64,000 nucleotides of DNA, from assembly GCA_016713735.1 (NCBI GenBank), contig JADJOP010000032.1:1-64000 (forward strand), read 5' to 3'. The stretch comes from Bryobacterales bacterium. GTDB taxonomy: Bacteria > Acidobacteriota > Terriglobia > Bryobacterales > Bryobacteraceae. A program made the position numbers and the translations under genes. The notes under the pieces were generated by a model. The model saw only the letters and a list, made by a program, of their open reading frames with translations, searched no databases and had not been told where the DNA came from. Of the stretch, positions 1-10,301 are shown piece after piece (position 1 is the first letter of the stretch; the number at the start of each line of letters is the position of its first letter).

Positions 1-227
1 GACGCCACGATGACGGCGGAGACTCTCACCTGGTCGCGGTCGCGGGGGCGTGTTTGCGGAGTGTCGCTGCAAGGGGCGACACTGCGCCAGGACATCGACG
101 CGAACACCGACTTGCATGGCAAGGCGTATGAGAACGCGCAGATCGTGAAGAGCGGCCTCGGTGTGCCTGAGGCGGGCAGCAGAAGATTTCGCTGCTGAGC
201 AAGTATTCGGCGCGCAAGTCGAAGTAA
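1..227 (+). CDS. C-terminal remnant of a lipid-binding SYLF (Ysc84-like) domain protein, frame-disrupted, cut by left edge
   Basis: The readable segment GVSLQGATLRQDIDAN followed by a GKAYENAQIV stretch matches the end of SYLF/Ysc84 domains, which bind phosphoinositides or membranes and in bacteria are usually exported. The tail finishes in a second frame as SLLSKYSARKSK with TAA at 225-227, so at least one indel lies near 180. A second lies near 45-60, where the expected Arg-Gly-Phe-Ala-Gly context is garbled. The N-terminus is outside the window. The gene converges on the enolase that ends at 252. The family call rests on a short stretch, so confidence is moderate. Confidence 0.5.
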
Positions 228-251
228 CCGGCGCGCCGGAGACGAGCGTTT

Positions 252-1468
252 CTACCAATCCACAACGGAGCCGTCGTCGTCGTCGTAGCGGGCGCGGTAG
301 GGCGCGGTTCGCCGACCTGGGCCATGAGTTTGTTTTCGTCGATGGTGATGCCGAGGCCGGGTTCGGTGAGCAGCGGGCGATGGCCGTTGGTGACCGGCGG
401 CAGGGCTTGGCGAGCAGGTCGCTGTACTCGTTGTCGCCGCGCTCCTGGATCAGGGAAGTTGGGAATGGAGGCGGCGATCTGGAGGCTGGCCGCGAGCGAG
501 CAGGGCCTTGCGGTTGTGCGGGGCGAGCGGTGAATAGTAGGCCTCGGCCATGCCCGCGATCATCTTCAACTCGGTGATGCCGCCGGCGTAGCAGACGTCG
601 GGCTGGAGGATGACGGCGGCGCGCTTTTCGAGGATCTCCTTGAAGCCCCACTTGGTGAAGATGCGCTCGCCGGTGGCGATGGGGATGTGAGTTTTCCTGG
701 CAAGTTCAGCCATCACGTCGACGTTGAGAGCTTGCACGATCTCCTCGTAGAACCAGGGATGGTAGGGCTCCAGCGCCTTGATGAGGACGCTTGCCGTGGG
801 CGGCTGGACGGCGCCGTGGAACTCGACGCCGATGTCGACGCCCTTACCCACCTTTTCGCGCAGGGCCTTGAAGCGCTCAACGACCTCGTCGACGAACATC
901 TGGCCTTCGTTGTATTTGAAGGGCGAGCGCCTGGTGCCGCGCACGCCGACCTTCAAGGCATTGACGCCGGTCTTCTCGCTCAACTGGCCGTAGACGCGCA
1001 CGCGATCGCGCGTCGGGCCGCCCATCAGCTGGTGCACCGGCACGCCGTAGCACTTGCCGGTGATGTCCCAGAGGGCCTGGTCGATGCCGCTGGAGATGGC
1101 CGTCTTAATCGGGCCGCCGCGGTAGAAGGCGCCGCGGTGGATCGCCTGCCAGTGGAAGCCGACGCGGCGGGGTCCTTGCCGACCAGGTAGTCGGCCACTT
1201 CGAGCGCCCCCGGCGGCGCAGGCCTTGGCGTCGTCCTTCAGCATTTCGCCCCAGCCGGTGACGCCGGCGTCGGTGGAGATCTTCACGAAGACCCAGGTGT
1301 TCTTGAGGACGAAGGTTTCGAGCTTGGTGACCTTGATGTTGTCGTTGGGGCCGATGGCGGCGGCAGCGTCGCAACGTTTGGCGTTGAACGCTTCCAGGCT
1401 GAATAGCGCCGCGGGCCATAGAGCAGCGACTGGAGCCATGAGCGGCGATTGTAGGAAGTGGGAAGCAT
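252..1468 (-). CDS. Mandelate racemase/muconate-lactonizing (enolase superfamily) protein, galactonate dehydratase-like, frame-disrupted
   Basis: Likely dehydrates a sugar acid such as D-galactonate to a 2-keto-3-deoxy acid. Visible landmarks are GWGEMLK, the barrel segment SSGIDQALWDITGKCYG, DIGVEFHGAV, the metal-ligand region PIATGERIFTKWGF and the typical end GSVVDW before TAG at 252. The protein reads in pieces: breaks lie near 1410, 1170-1210, and three or four between 290 and 530, each repaired by one base in a short C or G run. The N-terminus MLPTSYNRRSWLQ looks like a twin-arginine signal. A TGAGG ribosome site overlaps the stop of the upstream TonB receptor gene, so the two form an operon. 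The exact substrate is not determined. Confidence 0.75.
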
Positions 1469-1478
1469 AGCGATTACC

Positions 1479-4400
1479 TCAGAACTGAATTCTGGCCTGC
1501 AACTGGTAAAAGCGGTTCAGTGAAGAGGTCTGGCTCAGCACTCGCCCGAAGTTGGTGGACACCGGGTTGATGTCCGGCGCGTTCATCTGCGAACGGTTCT
1601 GCAGATTGATGGCGTCGACGCGGAACTGGAAGCGGACGGCTTCAGTGAGCTTGATTTCGCGCAGCAGATTGCCGTTCCACTGGCTCATGCCGTCGGCGCG
1701 CAGCCCGTTGAAGTAGCGGGGGAAGACGCGCGTTTGGAAGGCGGCAAACTGGTTGCCGGCCACCTTTTCAAGGGGCACATTGGTATTGAACCACTGGTCG
1801 AGCATCTTGGTGTTCGACGTGGCGTCGGCTTCAAAGGAGTTGATGTCGCCTTTGTAGATGAGGTTGCCCCAGGAGAGCAGCGGGCCGTTCTGGAATTCGT
1901 AGGTGACCGCCGCCTGCCAGCCGCCGAGGATGTGGTTCAGAATGCCGGTCTGGAAGAACTGGCGGCCGCGGCCGAAGGGCATTTCGACGATGGCCGTGGC
2001 GGTGAAGCGGTGGGGCGCGCCGTGTCGCTGGGCCACCAGATGCGGGGAGCGGATTCGAACTCATTCTCCATGATGGTCTTGTTGTCCTGGAACATGCGCG
2101 TGTAGGAGGCGTTCAGGTTGAAGCCTCGCGAGAAGCGCTTGGTGAAGTTGACCTCAAAGGCGTGTGTGCGCGCCTTGCCCAGGGGGTCGCTGTTGTCGTT
2201 GAGGCCGTTCATGTGCGGGAAGGGGCGCAGCAGGCGGTTCTTAGCCACGGTGGCGCTGGTGAAGGCGCCGAGGGTGGAGAGGTGCTGGTAGAGCAGCGGG
2301 TTGGAGGACTGCAAGGAGGCGAAGTTGGAGAGCTGGAACGGATTGGGCACCTGGCGGTTGAGATCGGTGGCCACCGCGTTATTGCGAACGTTGCCCGAGG
2401 CCCAATATTGCTCCGGCAGCGCATCGCGGCGGCGGGTGAGGCCGATGCGGTCGGCGAACTGGCCCCAATAGGAGCCCTCCACGAGGATGTTGCTGGATAA
2501 CTCGCGCTGCACGCCGACGCGCCAGCGCTGCACGCGCGGGTGCTGGCGGTCATAGCGGGTGTAGGTGAAGCCCTGTCCGGCGCGGGCCATGGAGCCGAGC
2601 GAGTTTTGCAGGGGCGCGTCAAAGCGTGTGCCGTTGGCGCGGACGGGGAAGGGATTGGTGAGGGGGGAGACGTTGTTTTGCGGATCGCCGACGAGCCAGT
2701 TTTCACCGAAGTCGGTTGTGAGCACGGTGTTGGTGGCGCGGGAGTAACCATACTGGTCGGCGGCCTGGTTCATGACGTTGAGCGTGTCGAAGTAGATGCC
2801 GTAGCCGCCGCGCACGACGGTCTTGCTGCTTACCTGATAGGCGGCGGAGAGACGCGGCAGCCACATCAGTTCGCTTTGCCAGAGTTCACGCGGTGTGCCG
2901 TTGACGCCGGTGTAGACCTTGCCGCCCTTGACGATGAACTGGCTGGCGGGAAGCTCAGGCAGCGGGTTGCGGGCATAGGCGGCCTGGGCGGCGGCGGCGA
3001 TGGGCAGTTCGAGATTGGGATCGAAATAACCGATGGCGCGGTTGAAGCGCTCGGTGGGGCCCTTCTCATACTCGATGCGCAGGCCGAAGGTGAGCGTCAG
3101 CTTGCGTGTGGCGCGCCAGGTGTCCTGGACGTAGCCGGCGTAGTAGGGATTCATCAGGGCATAGCTGTCGTTTGTGTCGATGGACATGCCGGTGGGCATG
3201 CCGAGGGCGAAGGTGGCCAGGTGAGGCCGAGCGTGCCGGCGGGGGTGAAGCCGTCTTCATCCTTGCGGACGAAGTTGTTGGCGAAGGTGAAGTTGCCCGA
3301 GGTGAAGCCGCCGTTGACCACGGCCGTGCGGTAGTGCTGGCGGAGGTCGACGCCGGCGCGTAGGGAATGCGAACCGCGCACCTGCGAGAAGTTGAACTTA
3401 GCCGACTGCTGCCAGCCATGGTGGCCCTGGTCAAGCGGGACGGAGAGAATCATGTCGCCGTTCCAATAGGTCATGCCGGGCCAGATGACGCGCGGCAAAA
3501 GGCAGTTTGGCTCGCACTTCTGGTCGAGATAAGTGGGAAGGCCGACGGCGGTGGGTGTGTAGTGGCGGCTGCCACGGCGCTGGTTGTGATTTTTGAACAG
3601 GGTGCCGTCGACGGAGGCGTTGAGCCCTGTGCTGGCATTGGCTGCGTATGTCCAGTCGAAGGCGCCGCTGACAGTGGGGCGGATCTCGTCCCAATCCATG
3701 AGACCAGGCTCGGATTCATAGGTGAAGCCCTGGGCGTCCTCTTCAAAGTTGGTCTTCAACCAGCGGAAGAAGAAGCGGTGTTTTTCGCTGGCCTGGTAGT
3801 CGATGCGGTTGTTCCACGACTGGTAGTTGACGTTATTTGGCATGCCCGTGGCGAGGTAGTTGTTGACAGGCTCGCGGCGCGGATCGGTGGGGTCGTTGTT
3901 GGCCACAGGCATCATGCGGGTGTAGGTGCTGTAGATGGGGTTGGTCATGCGCGCGCGGGGGCAGGACATTGCCGGCGAAGGGCGTGCGTACCCAGTGGCC
4001 GGCGCGGTTCGGATCGCGACGGGTGCTGGCCGGATCGTACACCTGGTAGCGGACGGCGTCGATGGGCAGCAAGGCGGAGAAATCGCCGGCGCGCATGGCG
4101 TTGGTGGGCACGGTGTAGTTGATTTCGCTGGGCCGCGCCGATTGGAGGTTCTTGAGGCCCGAATAGCCGAGGAAGAAGAAGAGCTTGTTGCGGCCATCGA
4201 GGAGCTTGGGGATGTACACGGGGCCACTGATGGTCCCGTGATAGTTGTTCGTGTGGCCGGGCGGGACGAAGGGTGTGTTGGCGAGCTGGTCAGCCAGCGC
4301 CGTATTGCCGGCCTGGTTGGCGGCGGAGATCTGGGAATAGCGGTTTTTTTGACGAAGAAGGGCACGGCGTTCCAGCGCTGGTTGAAGTACTGATAGGTGG

Positions 4401-5148
4401 CCGAGCCGTGGAGGGCGTTGGCGCCGGACTTGGTGGACATGGAGATGTTGATGCCGGTGGAGTGGCCGAAGGAGGCGTCGAAGTTGGAGGTTTCGATGCG
4501 GAACTCGTCGATGACGTCGGGGCTGGGCATGAACGAGGTGCGGCGGTTGGTGCCGTTGGCCGAGGCGCCGTCCATGGACCATTCGTTGCCGCCGACGTTG
4601 CCCGGCATGTTGTAGGCCGAGCCGCCGCCTAACTGGCCCTGCACGAGGAACTGCGTGGTTCCCGGCACCTGGACGCCAGGCGAGAAGCGGGTGAGCATGC
4701 TGACGTTGTTGCCGAGCACGGGCAGGTCCATGACCTCGCGGTGGGTGATGGCGCGGCCGGTGGAGACCGACGAGGTTTCCAGCAGCGGGGCCTCGGCGTT
4801 GACGGTGACCGATTCCGCGGTACCGCCGACCTCGAGGGGCGCGTCGATTTGGAGCCGCTCGCCGATGGCCAGCGTGATGCCGGAGCGGACGTAGCGTTTG
4901 AAGCCGCTCATTTCCACGGTGACGGAATAGTCGCCAGGCAGCAGGAGCGGCGCTTCATAATAGCCGCTGGAGTTGGTGGTGAGGCGTGTCACCGTGTTGG
5001 TGCCTGTGTTGGTGACGACGACGCCGGCGCCGGCGACTACGGCTTGCTGGGCGTCGGTGACAGTGCCGGCAATGGTGCCGCGCGTGTCCTGGGCTGGCAG
5101 TAGAGTGGCGCTGAGCAGCAGCGCGAAGACCGCTCGATTCAAGATCAT
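1479..5148 (-). CDS. Oar-like TonB-dependent receptor with carboxypeptidase-type N-terminal domain, frame-disrupted
   Basis: Outer-membrane beta-barrel receptor of about 1,220 residues. The start MILNRAVFALLLSATLLPAQ is a signal peptide preceded by GGGGAG at good spacing. Next come a carboxypeptidase regulatory-like domain (TRGTIAGTVTDAQQAVV), the plug (DLPVLGNNVSMLTRFSPG, NEWSMDGASANG) and a long barrel ending in FQLQARIQF. The reading frame changes near 4345 (a T run), near 3957 (G run), near 3225 and near 2025, but protein similarity continues on both sides each time. Located 10 bp upstream of a sugar-acid dehydratase, it probably imports the matching carbohydrate. No TonB box was identified by eye. 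Confidence 0.8.
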
Positions 5149-5181
5149 GGCAAGCTCCCCTAAGGCTGAGATGGCCGACAA

Positions 5182-5210
5182 GGTATATCGAACGCGGCCC
5201 GCTCACGCAA
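5182..5210 (-). promoter_or_regulatory. Candidate sigma-70-type promoter for the TonB receptor gene
   Basis: On the minus strand TTGCGT (5210-5205) and TATACC (5187-5182) are separated by 17 bp and lie about 35 bp upstream of the ATG at 5148. Both hexamers deviate from consensus. This is a sequence-based guess. Confidence 0.35.
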
Positions 5211-5293
5211 GGGGGCGGGTCATTTTGTGTCCTATGATTTTGGCGGATGCCATTTTGCTCACGCCGGGGCATTTCCTTCGTCCAACCATACCA

Positions 5294-6675
5294 ATGCGCC
5301 TCCTGACCGCCCTTCTCGCTTTGACGCTTCCGCTGGCCGCGGCCCCGCCCTCGACCGGCGAATGGCGGCAGTTCCGGGGACCTAACGGAACGGGGGTGGG
5401 GAGCTCAACGGGGCTCCCGGTGGAGATGGACGGCTCGCACAACCTGGCCTGGAAAACGGCCACGCCGGCGTCGTATTCGTCGCCGGTGATGACGGCCGAG
5501 CGGGTGTACCTGACCGGGCACGAGGACACGAAGCTGCTCACCGTTGCGCTGGACCGGACGAGCGGGCGCGAGTTGTGGCGCGCCGAGGCTCCGAAGCCGT
5601 GGCCGGTGAAACCGAAGGGACCGGCGAGCCCCTCGATGTCGTCGCCGGCCACCGACGGCGAGAACGTGTATGTCATCTGGGAGCACTCCGGCCTGCTGAG
5701 CTATGACAAGTCAGGCAAGCTGCGCTGGAGCCTGGCGCTGGGCGAGATCAATACGCCCTATGGCTTCGGCAGTTCGCCGGCGGTGTTTGGTTCGACCGTC
5801 GTGCTCATCTGCGATCAGGATGGCGGAGTCGTTCGTGCTGGCCGTGCACAAGGACACAGGCAAGCAGTTGTGGAAGACGGCGCGCCCGCATGCGCAGCAC
5901 AGCTTCCCGACGCCGGTGTTGTTTGAACCGCGGGGCAAGAATGGCAAGGCGGGCCCGAAGCAGGTGGTGGTTTCCGGCTCGCACCAAGTGGCCGGGTATT
6001 CGCTGGCGACGGGGGAGCGGCTGTGGTGGGTGGATGGCATGGCGTGGCAGGCCAAACAGACGCCGCTGGTGGATGGCGGCACGATCTACGTGCTGTCGTC
6101 GATGCCGCCGATGCAGGAGTTGGGGCCGGTGCCGGCTGAGAAGACGCTGGCCGAGTTTCTCGAGAAGTACGACGCCAACAAAGACGGCAAGATGACCAAG
6201 GACGAGTCGCCCTCGGCCAAGCCCTATGGCATGCGCGAGCTGTGGTTCCTGTGGGACACGAATCAGAACGGCCAGTTGGATGCGGTCGAGGTGGAGATCT
6301 TCCTCAAGCGCAACAGCGCGCGCAGCGGGCTTTACGCTTTGCGGCCGGAGGGCGCGGGCGATCTTACGGGCACGGCCATCGCCTGGTCGTATCGGAAAGG
6401 GCTGCCGAACATTCCCTCGCCGCTGCTGTATCAGGGGCTGCTCTATGTGGTTCGCGAAGGCGGCATTCTCACGGCGTTAGAACCGGGCACGGGCGCGGTG
6501 GTGAAGCAGGGGCGCGTCACGGTTGGCCGTGATGAAGGCGGGGGCGGAGTTTGAGGTGTTGAAGGTAAATGAACTGGATGAGACGTCGTGGGCGACACCG
6601 GCCATCGACGGCAACCAGGTGTTCGTGAAGACGCAGTCGGCGCTCTATTGTTTTCAGACGAAGAAGCCGGGCTGA
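5294..6675 (+). CDS. Secreted PQQ-type (BamB-like) beta-propeller protein with inserted EF-hand pair, frame-disrupted
   Basis: Begins with the signal peptide MRLLTALLALTLPLAAAP. Propeller blades are evident from repeated tryptophan-docking signatures: EWRQFRGPNGTG, SGRELWRAEAP, TGKQLWKT, TGERLWWVDGMAW. Between blades sit two EF-hand-like calcium loops, DANKDGKMTKDE and DTNQNGQLDAVE. Frame breaks occur near 5825, just after CDQDGG, and near 6525. The tail ATPAIDGNQVFVKT then ends at TGA 6673-6675. Proteins of this type are common in Acidobacteria and Planctomycetes; enzymatic activity is unproven and no alcohol-dehydrogenase active-site motif was seen. The gene is divergent from the TonB receptor and convergent with the DUF4412-PAN gene. 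No clear Shine-Dalgarno precedes the start. Confidence 0.7.
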
Positions 6676-6695
6676 GTGCGGAGCGGGTTGCGGGC

Positions 6696-7643
6696 TTAGC
6701 GCTTCACGCCGGAGATGCAGCAGTCCTCCTGGGTGGCTTCGGGTACGGAGTCCTTCAACCAGCAGGTGCCCATGCCGCCGGGCTCCCCGGGCTTGACGAA
6801 GGTCCAGGCGAGGCAGCGCGACTCCTTGTCGCATGTCGATTTGCAGCGGGAGGGGCTGGAGGTGGCCATGTCGAAGGAGCGGTAGTCGCCGCCGGGCAGG
6901 TTGATGTTGAGCGCCAGCCGGTTGCGGCTGAGCCTCCGGTATCGCGGGGGCAATTCTGGACTCGCGGCGCGCCCCGGCCAGGGCCGCTTCAGCGACTCCG
7001 CCGCGCAGGGCGGCAAGTCCGACCTCGGCGGTTGTCCTTCCCGGATGCGAGTATCCGCCCTGGGGCCGTCCCTCGCTGCGCATTCCCGGCGAGGAGGTTT
7101 TCCGGTAGCCGGCCGGGATTTCAAACAGGCTGGGCGGTTGCGGACCGGCGCGCAGGTTGCGGTTCTCCTGGATCAACCCCATCACATCCAACCGCACGGG
7201 GAGTTCGAGGGCGTCGGCCACCCACACGATGGCGTGCAGAGGCTGGCCGTTGGGTTGGTTGCCGAGGCTGACGCGCATCTTTGTGCACGCGTAGCCGAGC
7301 ACGGTTTCCCTGCCCAGGGTTTGTTTGCGCATGTTCATCAGATCGAGATTGACAGGTCGGTTTTACCCGGCGGCTGGCTGGAAGAAAGGGACGTTTCTGA
7401 ATATTGCCGTTTGTCGACATACAAGGTCCAACTGACCCCCATGTCGCGGCGGGCAATGGTGACGATGCGTCCCAGGGGCCCGGCAAGAAATCCTTCGACA
7501 CGGGACTTCTGTCCCGAGACATAGAGTTTCAGGGTTTGGGTAACTTGTCCCTCATCGAGGATCACCATGTCGGTGGAGTAATCGGTAATCTTGGCTGCCA
7601 GGAAGGCAGGAGAGAAGAACAAGAGCAGGCAGGCGCGGTTCAT
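6696..7643 (-). CDS. Secreted DUF4412-like protein with C-terminal PAN/Apple-like domain, frame-disrupted
   Basis: The start MNRACLLLFFSPAFLAAKI is a signal peptide with GGAGGAG seven bases upstream. The first half (TDMVILDEGQ, GPLGRIVTIARRDMG, WTLYVDKRQY, then GRETVLGYACTKMRVSLG) follows the DUF4412 pattern. The C-terminal part (LPGGDYRSFDM, CKSTCDKESRCLAWTFVKPG, CWLKDSVP, DCCISG) is a cysteine-rich PAN/Apple-like domain. Three frames are used, with breaks near 7350 and somewhere between 6970 and 7090. An alternative is two adjacent genes, one DUF4412 and one PAN, with the boundary lost to the second break. Function unknown; PAN domains usually bind carbohydrate or protein. Confidence 0.6.
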
Positions 7644-7805
7644 CGCGGTCTCCTCCGGAGCGGACGCGTTGCACGTCCGCGGTAAGTCCGCGAGCAGTGT
7701 ACGCCTGCGTTGGGGGTGTCGAGAGAATTCAAACTCGCTTGAAACAAGCAGTTTGAAAGAGTCAAAGTTGATGCCGGAGGGCTGGTTCCAGGGCCTGCGC
7801 TGGAG

Positions 7806-8591
7806 TTACACCGAATCGAGCGAGAGCGGCTTTGGCTGCCTGCCGTCGATATCGACAACGCCATATTCCAGCGCGAGGGAGGCGGCCACGAGCACGCGGC
7901 CGGTCTTTTCAGCGAGGCGGGGGTCGCGGGCCAGGGCGTCGATGACGAGGCCGATGAACCCGGGCCTCGCTGTTGCTTGCGTCGATCCAGCCGGCGTTGA
8001 CGGCTTCCATGACGGCCTCGGTGCGCACGAGACCTGGGTAGAGGGAGACGACGCTCACGCCGTGGGGTTGGAGGTCATGGGCCATGGCGGCGGCCATCTT
8101 GTCGGTGGCCGATTTGGAGACGCCGTAGAGGACGTTGCCGATGTGTTTTTGTGCGGCCCAGAAGCTGAGGTGGACGATGAGGCCGCGGCCGCGGGCGATC
8201 ATGAGCGGCGCGGCTTGGCGCGAGGCGTCGTAGCCGGCGCGTACACCGGCCTCCATCATCGCTTGCCATGCCTCGGGGGGCTGTTGCCAGAAGGGCAGGC
8301 TCCAGGTGAAGACGCCGTCGCGGACCATGCAGTCATAGCCGCCCCAGGCGCCATTCACGAGCAGGTCGGGCGCGCCGCATTCGGCGGCCACGCGGGCAAA
8401 GAGGGCTGCCGTCTGGGCGGTGTCGGTGTGGTCGCGGCGATGCGCTCGATCTCCCCAGGGAGTTGTGCCGTCAGGATGGTGCGGCCGGTGGCAAAGACGC
8501 GGTAGCCCGCTCGGTGGAGGGCGATGGCGACGCCTCGGCCAATGCCACGGCTGGCTCCGGTGACGACGGCTACGGGCGGCGCGGCACTCAC
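7806..8591 (-). CDS. Short-chain dehydrogenase/reductase, DHRS1-like, frame-disrupted
   Basis: NAD(P)-binding Rossmann oxidoreductase of about 260 residues. The N-terminal motif VVTGASRGIGRGVA, the segment LLVNGAWGGYD and the active-site YGVSKSATDK with an upstream serine in VHLSFW are clear. The sequence SVVSLYPGLVRTEAV and the general layout resemble DHRS1-type SDRs. Frame changes near 8410 and 7965 split it; the last frame ends GVVDIDGRQPKPLSLDSV with TAA at 7806-7808. The GTG start overlaps the stop of the upstream phosphatase as GTGA, so translation is probably coupled. Substrate unknown. Confidence 0.7.
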
Positions 8592-9692
8592 TTGCCCACC
8601 ACCTCGGCGACGGGTTTGCCGGCGCGCGGTTGGGCGGTGTTGTAGTCTTCGCCGAGAAGCGCGGCGATGGTAGCCGCCACCTGGCTTTGGGTGATGGCGG
8701 GGATGTTCTTGCGTTCGCCCAGCGGCTGGGTGTCCGGGCCGAGAAACGCCATCCAGACATTCCTTGGACTGCGGCAGCTTCTGGCCGTGGCTGCGCCAGC
8801 CCACGGGAGCCTTGCCGCGCCCATGATCGACGGCCAGGACGAGGCTGGTGACGCCGCGCGACGAGGATCGCTTTGCGCCGCTTCCCACAGCCGCTTGACG
8901 TACTCATCCACGCGGCGGGCGGCGCGGGAGATATTCGGTATAGTTGCGGCGTGCGCCCAGTGGTCGGTTTCGCCCAGGGAGAGGTAAAGCACGGCGGGCT
9001 TTTGACGCGCCAGTACTCAAGCGCGGTGTGGAAGGGTAGATGTCGTCGCATTCGCCCTCCACGTCGCGCGGGGCTTCGGCCTTCAACTGGTTCAGCATTT
9101 CGATCTTCGGCGTCATGGGCGACAGGGGGAAGGCGTCGAAGCCGGCGTTCACCGGGAAGCCCGCGCGGGGGGCGTTGAGGATCCAGGGAAAGGTATCCCA
9201 AGCCCCAAACGCGGCGATTTTGCCTTTGTAGGCGGGTTTGGCGTGGAGCCACTCCAGAACGCTCACGTTGGCGTTGTACTTTTTGTCGTTGCTGTCGACT
9301 TTGGGGTCGGGGAAGCCGGCGAAGATTTCGTTATAGCCGGGGTAGGAGAAGTTCATGCCATTGGTGACATAGGCCTCTGAGCCGGCCTCGCGGTTGCCGT
9401 AGATCTGGCCTTGCGCGGCGATGACGCTCCAGAGGAAGGGCATGAGCGTTTTGCGCCGCTCGGCGGGCGTATCGCGCCAATACTCTTTCTTCAGGCCCTC
9501 GACGTCGGTCACGGCGCCGTTTTCCTTGTTCATGAGAGCCGCGTCGGCGCCCTGGAAGACCTCCTGCCAGCGCAGGCCGTCGGTCATGACAAAGATCACT
9601 TTTTTTGTTTTGGTCCGGGTCTGGGCGTGGGCGGCGGTGAGGCCGGCGAGGGAAAGCGCAAGGGCAAGGGCGGCAAAACGAGTGGTTCGCAT
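8588..9692 (-). CDS. Secreted alkaline phosphatase-superfamily protein, frame-disrupted
   Basis: Signal peptide MRTTRFAALALALSLAGLTAAHAQ is followed by alkaline-phosphatase/phosphodiesterase landmarks: KKVIFVMTDGLRWQEVF with the first metal aspartate, NGMNFSYPGYNEIFAGFPD with the likely nucleophile region, LSLGETDHWAH with paired Asp/His ligands, and VLAVDHGRGKAP with a further Asp-His pair. Reading requires frame changes near 9040, 8930 and 8780, after which it ends KPVAEVVGK with TGA overlapping the GTG of the SDR. It probably hydrolyses phosphate or sulfate esters in the periplasm; the substrate is not inferable. Confidence 0.7.
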
Positions 9693-9758
9693 GATCGGAG
9701 GATCTCCTGGGGATCTTTTCCAGCTTAGCCTCATTCCTGTTTCGGTCTGCTGACGCGC

Positions 9759-9764
9759 TACACT
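9759..9764 (+). promoter_or_regulatory. TACACT -10-like element close to the TTG start at 9772
   Basis: The context GCGCTACACTTT ends only 7 bases before the TTG start codon. The same GCGCTACACT string precedes the genes at 10302 and 46399. If it is a -10 element the transcript would be almost leaderless. Confidence 0.3.
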
Positions 9765-9771
9765 TTGCAGG

Positions 9772-10263
9772 TTGGCCTCGATACACCGCGTAGAAGTCTT
9801 GAAATACACGCCCGAGGAACTGCTCATCCGCCAGCGCCCGGGCTATGGCGAGTTTGCGGTCGCCCTGCTGGTGGCGCTGGCGCTGGCCACGGTTGCCTGC
9901 TATGAGGCGATTCTGCCGGAGCCGAACTACTCGCTGTGCGTGCTGCTGAGCGCGATCGCGGTGTTTTGGGGCACGGTAGCGGCCTTTTCGCTGCTGGAGA
10001 CGCACATCCACGCCGTGCGCGCGCAGGAGACGCTGACCTTGAAGCGTTACTTCCTCAACATCGCCTCGTCGCGGCGGATTCCGCTGGCGCATATCCGCGA
10101 TGTGCGCATGGAGCCGGCGTTGTTCCATCGGGCCGGGCTGCGGATTACGTTTCGCTCAGGGCGGGCGCTCTCGCTCACGTTTCCGCCGGTGCCAGGCGAC
10201 CGTTTCTGGCTGGACAAGCTGGCGCTGGACCTGACGAGCTTTCTGCCCCGGCACACGGGCTAG
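9772..10263 (+). CDS. Small membrane protein with two transmembrane segments and a PH-like C-terminal domain
   Basis: 163 residues starting from TTG; there is no ATG or GTG in a better place. Two adjacent hydrophobic stretches (FAVALLVALALATVACYEAIL and, after a short loop, LCVLLSAIAVFWGTVAAF, about residues 28-72) form a hairpin. The rest alternates strands (TLTLKRYFLNIA, IRDVRMEP, RITFRSGRALSLTFPP) in a way that suggests a bacterial PH-like fold facing the cytoplasm. I do not recognise a specific family. It is divergent from the phosphatase gene and 38 bp upstream of the isomerase-like gene. Confidence 0.6.
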   Translation: MASIHRVEVLKYTPEELLIRQRPGYGEFAVALLVALALATVACYEAILPEPNYSLCVLLSAIAVFWGTVAAFSLLETHIHAVRAQETLTLKRYFLNIASSRRIPLAHIRDVRMEPALFHRAGLRITFRSGRALSLTFPPVPGDRFWLDKLALDLTSFLPRHTG

Positions 10264-10287
10264 ACGCCACCCGGCCGCGCCGCGCGC

Positions 10288-10293
10288 TACACT
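10288..10293 (+). promoter_or_regulatory. TACACT -10-like element close to the ATG at 10302
   Basis: CGCGCTACACTGG is separated from the start codon by 8 bases and has no obvious Shine-Dalgarno after it. It is the second of three near-identical cases in the window. Confidence 0.3.
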
Positions 10294-10301
10294 GGCGGAC
10301 G

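Noticed and set aside
7338..7345. Translationally coupled second gene beginning at the ATG at 7338 after the DUF4412 stop
   Set aside because: The residues after this ATG continue the DUF4412 pattern (GRETVLGYACTK), so a frame break in one gene explains it better than two genes.
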